A stretch of 64,000 bases of DNA. It comes from Myrica gale (taxonomy: Eukaryota; Streptophyta; Magnoliopsida; Fagales; Myricaceae). Position numbers and translations under genes: made by a program. The stretch is taken from the NCBI GenBank assembly GCA_963930655.1, contig OZ005604.1, forward strand, positions 15,324,001 to 15,388,000, given 5' to 3'. The number at the start of each line of letters is the position of its first letter. Position 1 is the stretch's first letter. The notes beneath the pieces were generated by a model. That model was not told where the DNA came from. It saw only the letters and a list, made by a program, of their open reading frames with translations, and did no database searches. Positions 22,504 to 35,144 of this stretch are shown piece after piece.

Positions 22504-25500
22504 TTAACAAATGTCACTGCTGTGTCTTACTCTACGTGTGATCGATCTGCCCATTCGAAGACGTCTGGCTGTGAGTGCTTCCAACAGTAACACTAAAGCA
22601 TATTCTACTGCTTCAGCCTGTTTATCCAATCCAAATGCTCTAAACGAGGGGATAATTTGAAGTTCACAGAGGAGGCTAATTGCTGCTGCCACTGTACAGG
22701 TGCGATCCCAAGATGGTTGGGGCCTGCCCTCACAAAAACCATAAACGGTTTCCAAGTAGGTTCAATATGATGGTGGACTTAACAGAGATGGAGAACTAAC
22801 AGATTGCAAACAGACAAAGATGCAAACAAGGAGTAGAATTTTAAAGTTATGTTTCACTTCTCACCTAAGTTTATGCATAGCAGAAGCTCCAGTAGCCAGA
22901 GATATACAAGAAAGGTCTTCATCTCCCCAAATTGCCTTAGCTTGTTCCTGCACATATGTTTAAGCTCGTTTTATCATTTTGGTCGACCAATTTGATAGGT
23001 CACCTAGGAATTGTTCTTTGGGCCAGCCACATTAACAAAAGGTCAGCCAGTTCTTCAAAATATTCTTAAACAGATACTTGGTTGACACTCCCCATGTTAG
23101 CTTTATACAATTCCAGATAATTGAACCAATAGCAGGTGTCGCCTCATCTTCCAGTACCCAAAGTGACCATTGGATCTCTGAAAAGTATCAGAATTTCAAA
23201 CACCTGCTGGGGCAGAAGGCATGCTATAAAGCGAATTCTATGGAATCATCCACCATGTCTTGCCTCATCTGCCAGAAACCCAAAGTGACAATTGGATCTC
23301 TAAGAAGTATCAGATCTAAAATGCCCGCTGGGGCAGACGGCATGCTATAAAGCAAATTCCATGGAATCATTTACCACCTAGGGCAAAAGCCCCTTCTAGA
23401 ACGAGGCAATTATTCAGAACACCATGGACAAAACTCACATTCCTGAATTCTAGAGCCTCTTTAATCCTCAGGGGCAGAAATCCTCACCTGTAATTTAAGG
23501 TGTGGGCGTTAAGAGCTCTCACTATAATCACTGTCAGTGAAATGGTTATTTTGGCATTTGGCATCATCTGGAGAAGTCATGCCTTGAGGGAATTTGATTA
23601 ATAATTACGCAAATAATCAATGGCCAAATATACTTCGCAGAACTCAAACAAAGAAATAAGTGCATGTCGTTTGCGATCGAGTATTGTGTACCCATCTATC
23701 GGCGATGCCATATAAAACAAAAAGGAAAAGGGGAGTCCTTCAAAGTCTGACCTTCAGGCGGCTAAACATTACATTGGAATTGCTCCATGTGCCATCGATT
23801 AGAATAAAATTCAGAGTGTTCTCTCGCTTTGTCTGTGCAGTAGAACCAACATGAAAATTACCACCTTGTTCAACTGGAAGAAGAAATAATAACTTTGCAT
23901 TAAGATATCTGAACCTACGCCAGTTAAAAAAAGCTGGCAATTAATTCCAATGAAATTTGATGGTGATGCAAATATGTAATAATTGTTCTGCCATTTGCAA
24001 TGGCTTGCGGATATGGAGGAGGTTTTCCAACACTAGTGCCCCTTTTTTCTTTCTTTCTTGTAGAAAGTAATTCTACTAGAAGGGCGCCAAGAGTGTGCCA
24101 CTCATATGAGGAACACACAATTAGGAAATGTGATGGAAGTTCATCTTTCCTCCAAAAATTACTCTGTAATCACTCTGTCAGTCGAATACGATTCAGGATA
24201 TCATACGAGCATTAACAAGGCTTTATGAACAATGGATTCTCTCGGATTAGATATTATGTCTTTCTATTCCAGATATAGGACAAAAGAGAATCTGATGATC
24301 TCATCATCCCATTTGGTTTCAGCATGTACAGAGCATAAATGACCAATAATGGCGACAACAACGGCGAAATGGCATATATGAAAGGTTTGCAAGGTTGGGG
24401 GGAATGAACACAGGTTAAGGTCCTGGGATGTGTCAGGACAGACAACAAAGATTAAAACAAGAAATTGGCTCTGATAGAAGGTATTGGCAAGATAGGAAGC
24501 AAACAACCCACTCAAATATTGCTGTGGTTGCAAATTCGTGGAAAACTTTATAAGTTAACACATAAAAAGAAAACGACAATTGGAGCAGTCAATGCCAACT
24601 GATTGTCCTAGTATTCTGCTCTGAGCATTATTTGAAGAGGCATGACCAATAGGTTATTAGTTCTCAATTTTGTGTTTTACATTCTAATGCAAATATGATT
24701 ACTCCAGTTCATGATAGGCCCAAATATACTTCCAGCTTGGCAGCAGTAAGACGCGAAAATAAAAAAGAGAGATCTATAGTATGTACATTGTGTTAAAAAA
24801 TAAATAAAAAGTACCATCATTTCTGTGCCTGTCTGATCTGCTGAAGATTTTTGACCAAAGGCATCCTGAACGGATTTGGACAGAGCATTTTTGTTGGGAT
24901 AAAGGCACCAAACATTGCTTTTTCCTGGAAAGTAATTTTGAAAAAAGGTCAGATGTGAATAAAAATATTCAGGATGAGGCTGAACAACCTTAAAACATTT
25001 AAGTTAGTGTGATATATGCCAACGATGAAGATTGAACATGCGGTTATGATTTCAACCATCATCAATAAACATTTAATAATCAAATAAGCTAAGAAAATCA
25101 TATTGATACGAGAGAAAATCTGAGGCAAGATGATTGCAAGAGACCTGCATGCTTGAATGTGCTCCACATGACTTCTTCATGCTCGGCAATGCCAAAGAGG
25201 CACAGAGTCACAGCTTGAATTCCAAAAACTCACCATAACAACTTTTCAGTGTTGTTCTGTCGGAGAAAATCCTGCAAATGTGTCACTGTTAGTCAAATGA
25301 ACTTTAGCAAATATAGTATATGGATAGGAGCTCATCCTATACGAAATGACGAGACAAAGCAAAGACCTTTGGATGCATGTACATCCAGAACCGCATTCCA
25401 TGCCATAGACTGCAGGGCATGACCCTAGAACACATACAGTCCTCCAAAGGAAGCCAGCACTACACAATTATGAGTCTTAGAAATAGGAAGAAACTGTCAA

Positions 25501-26860
25501 GGCATTTGATCATCTTCTCATATGAATTGAACACATCTTGATCCACTAAATTATCAATCTCCTTAATAAAAGAATAACAGAAAAAAAGGACTGAAATGTT
25601 GCAATGATTTCTATATGGCAAACAAATACCTTCTGGCAGAGGTAACCCCTGCTTCCAAGCAAGCGACATGCTATTTGCCGAGCAGCAAAAAATTGTAGTT
25701 TTGTTTCAGAATCACCTAAAGCCTGATATGTTGCCCGGTGCTTTTTATCCTCTTGAACTTTAAAATGCCCCAGTAATTGAAAACAGAAGATTACAAATCT
25801 GCTGTCCACAAAGCAGAGCCAGAGCCAGACCCAGTTCAATTAAAAGTACACAAAGTATGGTGAAGCCTTCTGCCCTTTTTCTCTGTGGCCCCCTCTAGGT
25901 ACACCCTGACCACCATTGGTAATGGATCACGCACAGAAATTCATTATTATATCTTAGGCCAGCTCTTTTTCTCGAGTATATCCAAAGTAAGGTTTCATGC
26001 TTGTGAAGACTACGAGGAATTTTGAACTCCATTTGCATTAATCTATCAGCTTAGCATGTCCCAGACTTCCAGATGCAGGTGTTTGGCAGGAGTGGATCAT
26101 CGATACATGCTACGCTCCTAATCAAACAAATCTGGAGCTGGTTTTATCAAACTAATAATTACCTAGAAGTCCAAAACAGAGCCATTTTCATTATGCTCCT
26201 CTTATTAAACAAACTGATGGCAGAAAACAAGCTCATAACAGTGAGATCATTGAATCGAAATTCGGCTGAGGAATTATAGTTTAGAGCAAAGAATAAGGAA
26301 TTAGTTATAGTTATCTGAGGTCCTTACATAAGTAAGTACCTGTTCAATGCTATTTACATAAGGATGAAGATGCTGATCAAACTTCTACCAATCCACCACC
26401 ACTCCCATATCTCCGACACCCACGAATTTTTTCAACTGATAATTGTGGTCTATACAGAACCAAAAAAAAACAAAGGAAGGGATTCGTCCCTAGTCTTGCC
26501 TCTCTCCTTTTTTGGCGCAAAAGAAAAAAAGAAGGGTGGTGAGTATTCTCCACTACCATCTCAAAGCTAATTTTCAATTGCTTCAGTTGGTAGCTAATAG
26601 AAAAAGTAGAGAGAGAAGCAATGGTGAGAATCTCAATTCACAAAAGGTAAAAAAGAAAAAGAAGAAGAAGAAGTTCTGTTTAGCTTTCGGAGCAATCAAA
26701 CAGAATCAAACAAAGAACCCTTACGAAAGAAATAATAGCTGAATACCTGGAGCTTGCCGCCGGTACCACCAAAGTTCATCGGGGTATCAATATCCTTCTC
26801 CATAGCCTTCAATTCCCGAGCAATTTCCGTGCCAGCCACGTGGTGCCCCAGCTCTGCCAT
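22504..26860 (-). pseudogene. DTW-domain protein (tRNA-uridine aminocarboxypropyltransferase-like), probably disabled
   Basis: DTW proteins transfer the 3-amino-3-carboxypropyl group of SAM to tRNA uridine (acp3U). I trace eight exons: 26747-26860 (start MAELGHHVAG), 25630-25749 (ARQIACRLLGSRGYLCQK), 25367-25459 (CWLPLEDCMCSRVMPC), 25145-25271 (AVTLCLFGIAEHEEVMW), 24815-24924 (NVWCLYPNKNALSKSVQDAF), 23752-23873 (FILIDGTWSNS, the DTW motif), 22865-22947 (DEDLSCISLATGASAMHKL) and 22504-22723 (RPQPSWDRTCT to the stop). All have GT..AG borders. Two problems appear: a TGA in exon 4 where relatives have W-Q-V-F-G, and exons 5 and 6 do not join in frame. Either the gene is dead, or I missed a small exon and a base is misread. 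The first exon is the least certain. Confidence 0.75.
23141..23378. repeat. Imperfect tandem duplication in a DTW intron, 121-bp period
   Basis: Two adjacent copies start 'gcctcatcttccag' at 23141 and 'gcctcatctgccag' at 23262. Both run through 'acccaaagtgac', 'attggatctct', 'gctggggcag' and 'catgctataaagc'. By eye they differ at perhaps one base in eight. Confidence 0.8.
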
Positions 26861-29085
26861 TCCTGCAATGAGACGGACACATTGCCGGTGTCGTTCATGC
26901 TGTCCTCTCTAGGGGGAGAGCGAGAGGCGTAGCTGGAGAAGGAGCTGTGAACGAGGGTTTTGGGTTTAGAGTCCACGTGGGTCTTCGTGAAGGACGAGAC
27001 GGAAGAAGGCGAGCATTTGAATGTGCAGGCCCTACTGAGTACTGGTGGTGAAAAGCATGGTGGATTCTCCGCGGTGTCTGTCACGTTACCATTTTGTTTT
27101 CTCGAGTGTGGTTAACATTTCTTTGGTGCACGAACGTCGTCGTTTTTCTTTTTTGTAGTTTTTCAGTGAAGCTTTTCATTAAAACAGCATAAAGACAAAA
27201 CAAACCAAATAGCTTCCTATTCAATACATAAATCTACGAAAAAAAATTAAAACCAACATGCATTAAAAGACCACAAAAAAACCTCCCATGAAGGCACCAA
27301 CCCTCGTAGGATCTTTTTTTGTGTGCAATTTGCGGTACATGTGCCTTCCGATTCTTTGAAGGCAGGTGATTACAAAATTCTTTAACATATCTCTCGAATG
27401 TTCTCCATGATGCTAAATATTTTTTACATTAAGTTTGTAACATTTTGATGATGTTTGCTTGTTAAAATGTTAGTCTGATAAAAATATTGAGGTGTTAAAG
27501 TTTGTGAAAAAAGTGAAGAGGTAGATGATTTAAATGAATTTTTTATATTATTTAAAGTTAAAAGTGACGATGTAATGAAAAAAAAAAGATAATTTGATAG
27601 TATTATTTTATTGAAGTCAAAATGTTGGGAGCTCAAAATGTCGCTCCCAAACGTAATGTTTATGATAAGTGGTGTATTATGTATTATAATATCGTATGTA
27701 ATTTGTATTGTCAAACATAAAACCATACGGTGTGTTTTGGTATAAATCATGAGATACATTTATATTTTTTTCCCAACTTCAAGTAACATTAGACATGTCA
27801 AACACATGTACTAAATGAAGATAACACTGAAACGCAGTAATTTTAATATAAACTCTCTTCACTTTTTTACTAATTCTCATACCCAAAATTTTTACCTACT
27901 ACATATTTATTTTTCATATATTAAATGCCAAATCATTGTATCTTTCTAGAGGTAAACAGAGATCATACTTAACTACGCTAAATCATTACTTATTATATTA
28001 AAATGTAAATATGATATCAAAGACATTAGATTCTACCCATACATTAAATAATCCAAAAATAAAGAAGCACGCTAAATAAAAAAAAGAACTAAGAAGTATA
28101 TATAACAGAATATATTGAAATTTTTAAATAAAAGAGATATTTAAATCATACTGCAACATTCTTTGTACTCCTGCATATATGTGTTTTGATGGTTTCGTAT
28201 ACCTTTTTTTTTTTTTCTCAATTAATGCTTTCTTATACAAGTAGACATGAGTGTCTCGTTTGAAAAGAGCAACTAGCTTTTGAAGAGCACTTGGACAAAT
28301 ATCTCAGGTGGTTTGAGGTATGTCAAACTTTTTTTAAAAAAAAATATGTGTTTGAAGGGTGGGGAAGTTGGTTGGGGAATCGGGTGTTGGGCCGAGTAAG
28401 CAAGTTTGGGCCACGGGGGCTGCCTTGGCAGAAGCTCCGCTTTAAGGGCTACTTTCTTTCAAAATCTTTTTCTTTTCCTGTGACCGTGACACCGTTTCGG
28501 GATGATCATTTGACTGAAAATTTTAGAATTTAAATCTAATTTTTTAAATATATATTCCTAACATTACTTCTACCTACATATCAATACAATTTAATATTAT
28601 TTTTTATATACAAATCAATATATCTCAACAATTTTTACATGTACGCCAATAAAATTCAAATATCACTTAAATATTCATATTATTCTTAAAATTTTCTCAA
28701 AACGAACATGTATTTGACCAAAACATATGTTGCCTAGGCTTCTCGTGTGGTCCTCTCTTCCAAAACAAAAAAAAGCTACAAGTGTGGTCCTAAAAATAAA
28801 AAAATAGAGTTATTGGTCTAGACGGCATACTTTCCCTTTTATCTATAATGGGAAAATTCGTTTGCACTTATTTTTTTTCCACAAATCATGGACAAATATG
28901 GTCCAATTGAGAATGCATTGAGCAAGTAGAAATGTATCATCAATTTTAAAATAATTGAATCAAATCTTAACTAAATATCAATTAATATTTTTTCAATATT
29001 AAAAAAATATTCCATTAAAAACGAAGAAATAAGCAGTGAATAAAACAATTAGAAGCCTTGTAAAAAAGGAAAAACCTTAACCAAC
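26861..29085. other. 5' region of the DTW gene, then AT-rich non-coding sequence
   Basis: The first 250 bp is moderately GC-rich and probably the 5' UTR or promoter of the DTW gene; 'tctcattgcag' just before its ATG could be a splice acceptor of a 5' UTR exon. Beyond 27.1 kb the sequence is AT-rich, and I see no gene. Confidence 0.45.
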
Positions 29086-29540
29086 TGTAACACCCCTCCC
29101 TTATATATTCCACCTGTTGGATACAGATTTTATGAAGAATATATAGAGCTATAATATACATAGTTCTCACGTGTATTGAATTTAGTAGTTGCAATTAAGA
29201 CAGAGAAGACAGGGTACCGGGTCTGGTAGGGTAACTGGGATGACCGGGGACAAGCCTGTAATACAAGGGAGTTCCACAAGGCCGAGCATATTTGTTGTAT
29301 TTTTTCAAGAAGTAATGGCTGGGGAGTCTAGAAGACCAATTCTGATAGTGTGTCGGGATGACCGCAAGCTGCACTCCAGGGATGACTGAGACCTGGCTGG
29401 AGTACCGGGCTGACCGACACTTGGTACCTGAACTTACTGAGACCAGAAGTACCAGGAGTACTGAGACATGGTTCCCGGGATGGCCAAGACCTGTTAGCCC
29501 GGAAAAAGTATAAATTCTCGGGTTGGCTGAGCCCTGTATG
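29086..29540 (+). mobile_element. LTR fragment (fossil), Ty3/gypsy-like
   Basis: TGTAACACCCCTCCC at 29086 resembles the start of a plant gypsy LTR. It is followed by a GC-rich 'gggatgaccggg' or 'gaccgagac' type minisatellite like that at 1.9-2.2 kb. The piece stops where the copia fragment begins. It is partial and broken, and its family is inferred from style only. Confidence 0.4.
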
Positions 29541-31070
29541 CTAGGCTAATCCGTGATCCAAGTGAAACTGTTTATATTTATATTCATTTTCGTTTGTAAG
29601 GGTTTCAACCTCTCCAACTTTCTTTGTGAGAATATGCGGACCATTCAAAGTGCATAACCATAAATCATAATCAATGGATTGAAGATAGATTTTCATCCTA
29701 GCTTTCCAATATGCATAATCATTTCCGTCAAAAAATGGTGGTCTGAGTGGAAAACCCTTCAACTTGAGTGTTGAAGCTTGTAGTTGTCATTCTAACTCAA
29801 GATGTTTAAATCTTGTATAAAGAGCACCAGGCTCTGATACCAATTGATAGTCCTAGTTTCAGGATTAAGGCAACCCAAGAGGGGGGGTGAATTGGTTTTC
29901 TAAACTTTTCGATATTAACTCCCCAAAACCGTGTTTGCAAAGTAAATACTAATTTAGCACAAGTATAATGATATAACAAGTATGTAAATGCTAAATGTAA
30001 AGAGTAGGGATAGAGAAAGCAAACACGTGATTTTTTAGGTGGTTTGGCAAACTCGCCTACATCCACCCCTCAAGCTCCTTTACCGAGCTTTGAGGTTTTC
30101 CACTATCTTCAATAGCTTTACACACTAGCTTCCGGGTGCTAGTGAACCGTACAAGTGTTTTCCCGGGATCAACACTCAAACCCACCCAAGTGATTTTTTT
30201 GGCTCACCACTCACAACCTCACCAAGTTTGAGATAAACACTCTCAAAGCTTCTTCTTTAGTGAACAACCTCACTAAAGGAAACACCTCTTTTGATAAGTA
30301 GATTTAGGAACAAGACTCTCTCAAAGAGTGGATATAAAAGTGGAAAGCTCTATCTCTTGATTCACACAAAGACAAGGATGTGAAAGTGCAATTTGTGTGA
30401 ATGATATGAGAAATATGAAATAAGAAGGTTTATAATATTTCTCAAGCTATACAAATGATATGTGGTCGTTGGTTCTCATTTTAGATGAAATGAAGATGTA
30501 TTTATAGGCCACAAATGAAAACTAGTCGTTTATAGCCGTTAGGGGTCGATTTGACAATTTTACCGTTGTACCGGTCGACCGCTTCATGTACCGGTCGACC
30601 GGCTCAAGTAGCCGTTGCCCAACGGTCATAAATTTGAATGCTGTCAATGATCGACCGCTTCATGTAGAGGTCGACCGCTACAAAAAGTTCATCGATCGCT
30701 TCATTTAAAAACATGTTTTTGACCACTTTTAAACACCCAATTTTAAAGACTTAATTCTCATAAATATATGAAGGGTTTATGAATATATTTGGGGTGTTTT
30801 GAAACCTTTAAAAACATTTTAATCTTTCAAACAAAAGGTATAACGGTTTATGGACGTTTTGAAAGATATGCAAGTGCCTGATTCAAATCCTTGTCAAATG
30901 TGGAATAAAGAGTTACAAGGATTATACCCTAAGGTCTTGAAACTTCACTTTTAGCTCATTGCATCTTCTTGTTCTTCTTTCTTCAAGGTTTGGTTCTTTT
31001 CGTCAAGTTGTCTTTGTCTTTGAAGATGTCCAATTTGTAAACTCATCCATTTATTGTAATCATCAAAATC
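29541..31070 (-). mobile_element. Ty1/copia (Sirevirus-like) fragment: 5' LTR, primer site, start of gag (fossil)
   Basis: On the minus strand an LTR runs from about 31070 to 29845 and ends ...CTATCA. It is followed by TGGTATCAGAGC (29831-29842), a match to the initiator-tRNA-Met primer site used by Ty1/copia. Next comes the beginning of a gag protein with PPFFDGNDYAYWKARMKIYL, typical of copia gag. The LTR shares its layout and its last bases with the larger copia element at 45-53 kb. Only the 5' part of the element remains and it is truncated on both sides, so it is broken. It abuts an LTR piece on one side and a foldback arm on the other. Confidence 0.75.
30565..30690. repeat. GGTCGACCG palindrome cluster in the copia LTR
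   Basis: Four to five copies of a 'ccggtcgaccgcttcatgta' type unit, each centred on the palindrome GGTCGACC or a one-base variant, lie in the LTR. Clustered palindromes in LTRs are a known trait of Sireviruses. Confidence 0.7.
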
Positions 31071-31405
31071 TCAGAGGTGGAGGGGGGAGACCCTCCTCCC
31101 CTGGAGGCCAGAGGTAGAGGGGGGATTCCCCCTCCACCGTTGCCTTTCGTTTTTTTTAAATTAATAATGTTTTTTTTTATTAATTTTAGATTTATTTTTT
31201 ATTTTTATTTATTTAGTGACACGTATCATATTGTGATTGAACGTGATGGATTTTCCGTTAAACGGGGCTAACGGTGTTGAGTTCAGTGAGTTTTTATACA
31301 AAAATGATAAACCTAGTGAGCAGTTTGAATTTTTTTTATAACCCAGTAAGTTTTCAAAACAAGTGTTAAAACTCAGTGTGATATTTATATATTTCCCTTT
31401 GAAAT
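31071..31405. mobile_element. Single arm of a Mutator-like foldback element
   Basis: Read inward from the right, the sequence GGGAAATATATAAATATCAC followed by 'actgagttttaacacttg' has the outer-end style of the GGG-starting foldback elements at 42 kb. The phrase 'taacggtgttgagttcagtgag' further in is like the arms of such MITEs. The left part is a GC-rich core (about 31071-31130), and then the copia fragment takes over. The opposite arm is absent. Confidence 0.45.
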
Positions 31406-32017
31406 ATATCATTCCACTAATATTCAATCAAAGTACAGATTAAAATGAACCATTATAAGAATAATGTTAACTAATTTCCAGTAACACTAAAATTAATGTA
31501 GTATGAATCTGAAAAGGTGGCGAATAAAAAAACAAGACTGGCCTGTCGGAACATTAGTGCATGAAAATAGAGATGTTTTTTTTCTTTGTTACTTAAAAAA
31601 AATAGAAGAAAGATTAAAAGATTTGACAAGAATCCTGTTCGAACAAGACACATCGAGCTGGAGCTCATGAATATTTTTTTTTATGGGAAATGCTGGGCAT
31701 CTCGCCCGCATCCCGCTGGCTGACGTGGAGCGGGGCCCAGCACATGTACTGTGCCTCGGTCGGTTCTTCCGATTTTTACCTTTTAGTTTTAGACCGGGTT
31801 AAATAAAAAATTTCGTCCCTCCTCAAATGCCGCTCTTTCTCTCCTCATTTTGCTTAACCCTTGTTTCAAACACGAATTCTCCTTCTTGAGCTCTTTCTCT
31901 CCTCATCTGACTTAACCCTCATTTCGTCTCCCTTGTCTCCTTCTCGAGCTCTTTTACTCCCTCAGTCAACTACCTCCTCAACTGTGGGAAAATGAACAGA
32001 TAAACTGTTCTAAGAAT
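31406..32017. other. Region upstream of the F-box exon, with a 59-bp tandem repeat
   Basis: A C/T-rich unit starting 'gctctttctctcctcat' occurs at about 31832 and 31891 with a partial third copy near 31950, immediately before the F-box exon. It may be promoter or 5' UTR sequence. No other gene is seen. Confidence 0.5.
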
Positions 32018-32096
32018 ATGGAGACTTTACCGGTGGAGATCTGCCTTCAGATTTTCTGTTTCTTGGACTACCAGAACCTTGCAATTGCACAACCAG
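32018..32096 (+). pseudogene. Orphan first exon of an F-box protein
   Basis: The exon reads METLPVEICLQIFCFLDYQN then LAIAQP. This matches the first half of an F-box (LPxEIxLxIFxxLD..xLAxA), the Skp1-binding motif of SCF ubiquitin ligases. It ends at a GTTAGT donor in phase 1. The expected continuation, a V-C-R-K-W segment, is not seen in the next 2.7 kb. The next coding sequence on this strand is the thioredoxin m exon at 34831, which begins in the matching phase. It is therefore either a fragment of a broken F-box gene, an exon whose partner lies elsewhere, or the first exon of a chimeric gene. Confidence 0.6.
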
Positions 32097-34830
32097 GTTA
32101 GTTGCTTCAAAAAGCTTTCCATCTTAGTTCTAATTTTGTATATTTATAACCATGGTTCGAGCGATTTTTCTTTTTAATTTGTTGGTATTGAAAATTTTGA
32201 ATTTTTTTAACTAGATCTGAACTGGGTTCTGATGATTGAGTAACGCTTTATTTGCTCTCTCCCTCCGCCCTTGCTCGAGGTACCCGCCATTCACGAACGT
32301 CAAGTTCAGGTGAGCATGTCACTTCTTCTGTGTCCAATCATTTGAATTCTTATGAGCAATTGATGCTTGGATTGAATGGAGTTAAGCTTATACTATTCAT
32401 ATTGGAATTTTATGTAGAAATCAACCTAATTTTCGAGATTCTTAATGGAATACATGTTTGAAAATTATTTCCACCATGTGAAATTGACAATTTCTGCTAA
32501 ATAAAAGACTTTTTAATCTGTAAAGTTACAAATCTTCCTTAGATTAGCATGTTACGTGGACTATTTGTGTAACTATTGGGATCTTATAGAAGCAAGGATG
32601 AGATGTATTAGAACGTCATTTTACATTGGCTTATGTTTGTGAGATTTTCTTTTTTATTTCATGCTTTTCAGTACTCTATCCTTCTAAGCTGATAGATTTA
32701 CTTGATTTCAACAGTGCGTTAATCACAAATCCTCACTTAGTGGTCGTAAAGAAAAATTTCGTGTATAGCCCTTGAGCTAGGGATGAGCTGCTCTTAGACT
32801 TGTCAGGTTTGGATGGAGTGAAAGGAGACAGGAGGGATTTCTTCCCCTCTAGAAAAGGAAAACAAAATAAGAGGGAAATGTGGTTGAGGTGGAATGGTGT
32901 TATTATGCGATACCTGTTGTCGGTTTTCATTGTCCAAAAAAATTAAAACGTGTTACTCTAAAATTTTTTCGCTACTCTTGCAGAATTAAGATTCATATAA
33001 TAGATAGGGAGATGCATTTAAGTGAGAGTAATTTGTAGAATCCATTATCATGGTAGTCTAGTTTATTACTTTCCAAATGTACTATCAATCTAACCAGAGT
33101 CTCAATATCAATGACTAGGACTAGCCATTCTATTGTGTGGTTAATATGTCAGTCCCTTCAGATAAAGCATCCAGTGTTGTCCCTAACTATAACCTAATTT
33201 TACAAATTATAAGAAATATATGATTTAGATCTTTGAAACATAAGTTGCACTCAATGAGCTTAAATCATGGATAATATAACTTGTATACTTCTTATTTTTA
33301 GACAGTAACAGCACAAATATAATATTATGATGCTTTGAAAAAATAATTTTAATATCAAGTTCTGGATTGTCTTTTAGGACAACAATGCTGATACCCATAA
33401 CATGGAATTTAGGTTGTAATCAGTAAATTGTCACCAATTCAACTATTTGATTTGTAAGTGTCTTTTTGCGATCAAATCGCTTCTTTGGAATGTCTTGCAC
33501 TTAGTCTTAGAGATGTTTGACATGGCTAATAGTTGTTCGTTCTTGTCTTATGGGCCTTGTTTCAAGTGGTAAGTGAGTGGAAATGGGGTTGGTTGATGAT
33601 GAATGTCAGCGCCTAGCAAATTAGTATCTGGAACGGAAAGTCCCTAGGTCCAAATCCATCTACTAAAAGTCCTTGCTTCTAAATAATTTTCATTTTTTTT
33701 TTATCCAGCCCAGTTAATCAAAGGGCTCAAATTGAGTTATGCTTGGTAAACTAATGTTTTTTTGGTATTTTGAAAATTTTGTTTGAAATTGGAAATGGTG
33801 CTGTTAATTGATACCTATGGGAGCCATCAACAGAAGAAAGGGGACTGCAATTAATCTATGCTGCTTCCAATGAGTAGTCATGCTTATTCAATTTTTATTC
33901 ACTTTTAGTGGGTCAAGAAGGGGATGGGAACTGCTTCTTAAGTTTGGTTCAGCAGGAAATTTGAATTATCTTTTGGAGCTGTTGGACCACCTGTTGAGTC
34001 TTTAGGGAAAGACTATAGATTTAATGTCTGTATTTTTGGTGTTAACTCCAGGTTCCGAACCTGTGCTGTAGATAAATGTTCCCCGTTGCTTCAATGTCAT
34101 ATTTTCTGTGTGCATATTACCAACTCTGATGCTTCTCTTGTCTGATTTACCAGAACCTTCAGTTGCTTGATTTATTCTGTTCTAAAAATACCTCAAATAA
34201 TTAGTCATATCTATAACAAACTACCCTTTCAGTTTACACTTTTGCTGTGGTATTTGAGAAATCAATAAGCTTGTAATAATTCTGGACGGGGTCATTCTGA
34301 TGGACATTAGTAAATCACTACAATTAAGCTGAAGCGCGTGGTTAAGGAGAATGAAATGACAAGCATGATTGAATATATGTTCGTGTCATCCTCCCCTTTC
34401 AAAAGAATTTGCAACAGTTTGCAATGTGCTGCTGGAGTTGCCTTTCTTGGGTATCTTTGGAAGAATGCTTCCATCTCAGTTTTAGATACTGTCCATTTTA
34501 GTAAGGGGCTATTAAATAAAACGTGGAAGAGGAAAAGGTGTGTGTGTGTTGGGGGGGGGGGGGGTGGAGCGGCATGCCAACACTCCCATTTAGTACATAC
34601 CTTTAATTGGCTTCTGTCTGTGTATAATCAACTTTCAACACATGCTAGTGTTCCTTCTTTGATGCTACTTGATTTGTTTCTGTTTTAAACTAATTGGCAA
34701 TAGTGCATTGGATATCTATGTAATTCTTCCATAAAATGCTCCCTATTTTTTCTTCGTGCTTTTTTTTTTCTTTCTCTGTTATCTTCACTTGACAATGGAA
34801 TTGACCACTCTTTTGGCCTTCAAAATTCAG
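32097..34830. other. Non-coding interval or intron between F-box and thioredoxin exons
   Basis: I see no full gene. A possible short exon ends at about 32308 before a GTGAGC donor: a Ser/Arg-rich frame with SPSALARGTRHSRTSSS, in phase with the thioredoxin exon, lacking a clear start or acceptor. A GT repeat followed by 14 guanines lies at 34539-34564. A B-box-like 'taggtccaaatccat' near 33650 hints at a degraded SINE. Confidence 0.4.
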
Positions 34831-35144
34831 TTCCTGCTGTGACTGATGCTACATGGCAATCACTTGTCCTCAAGGCTGATGGGCCTGTTCTGGTTGAGTT
34901 TTGGGCTCCATGGTGTGGGCCCTGCCGTATGATCCATCCAGTACTCGGTGAACTATCAAAGCAGTATGCTGGGAAGCTCAATTGCTTCCAATTGAATACT
35001 GATGATAGTCCTTCAATCGCAACCCAATACGGAATCCGAAGCATTCCAACGTTCCTGATCTTTGTCAACGGTGAGAAGAAAGACGTGGTAGTTGGTGCTG
35101 TGCCCAAAACCACACTTACTGCCAGCATCGAGAAATTCTTGTAG
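34831..35144 (+). CDS. Thioredoxin m-type, chloroplast (last exon; 5' exon not identified)
   Basis: m-type thioredoxins are stromal disulfide reductases, reduced by ferredoxin-thioredoxin reductase, that activate Calvin-cycle and other enzymes. The exon encodes [20 protein letters not shown], the WCGPCRMI redox centre, LNTDDSP, the cis-proline loop [26 protein letters not shown] and the end SIEKFL. That is a complete thioredoxin fold matching plastid m1/m2 types rather than f, h, x or y. It follows a 'ttggccttcaaaattcag' acceptor and enters with two bases of a split codon. No transit-peptide exon could be placed with confidence. The open frame shows no lesion, so the domain itself could be functional if an upstream exon supplies start and targeting. 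Confidence 0.85.

Noticed and set aside
33580-33670. SINE-like segment between the F-box and thioredoxin exons
   Set aside because: Only a weak B-box-like phrase is present and no tail or duplication, too little to list as an element.
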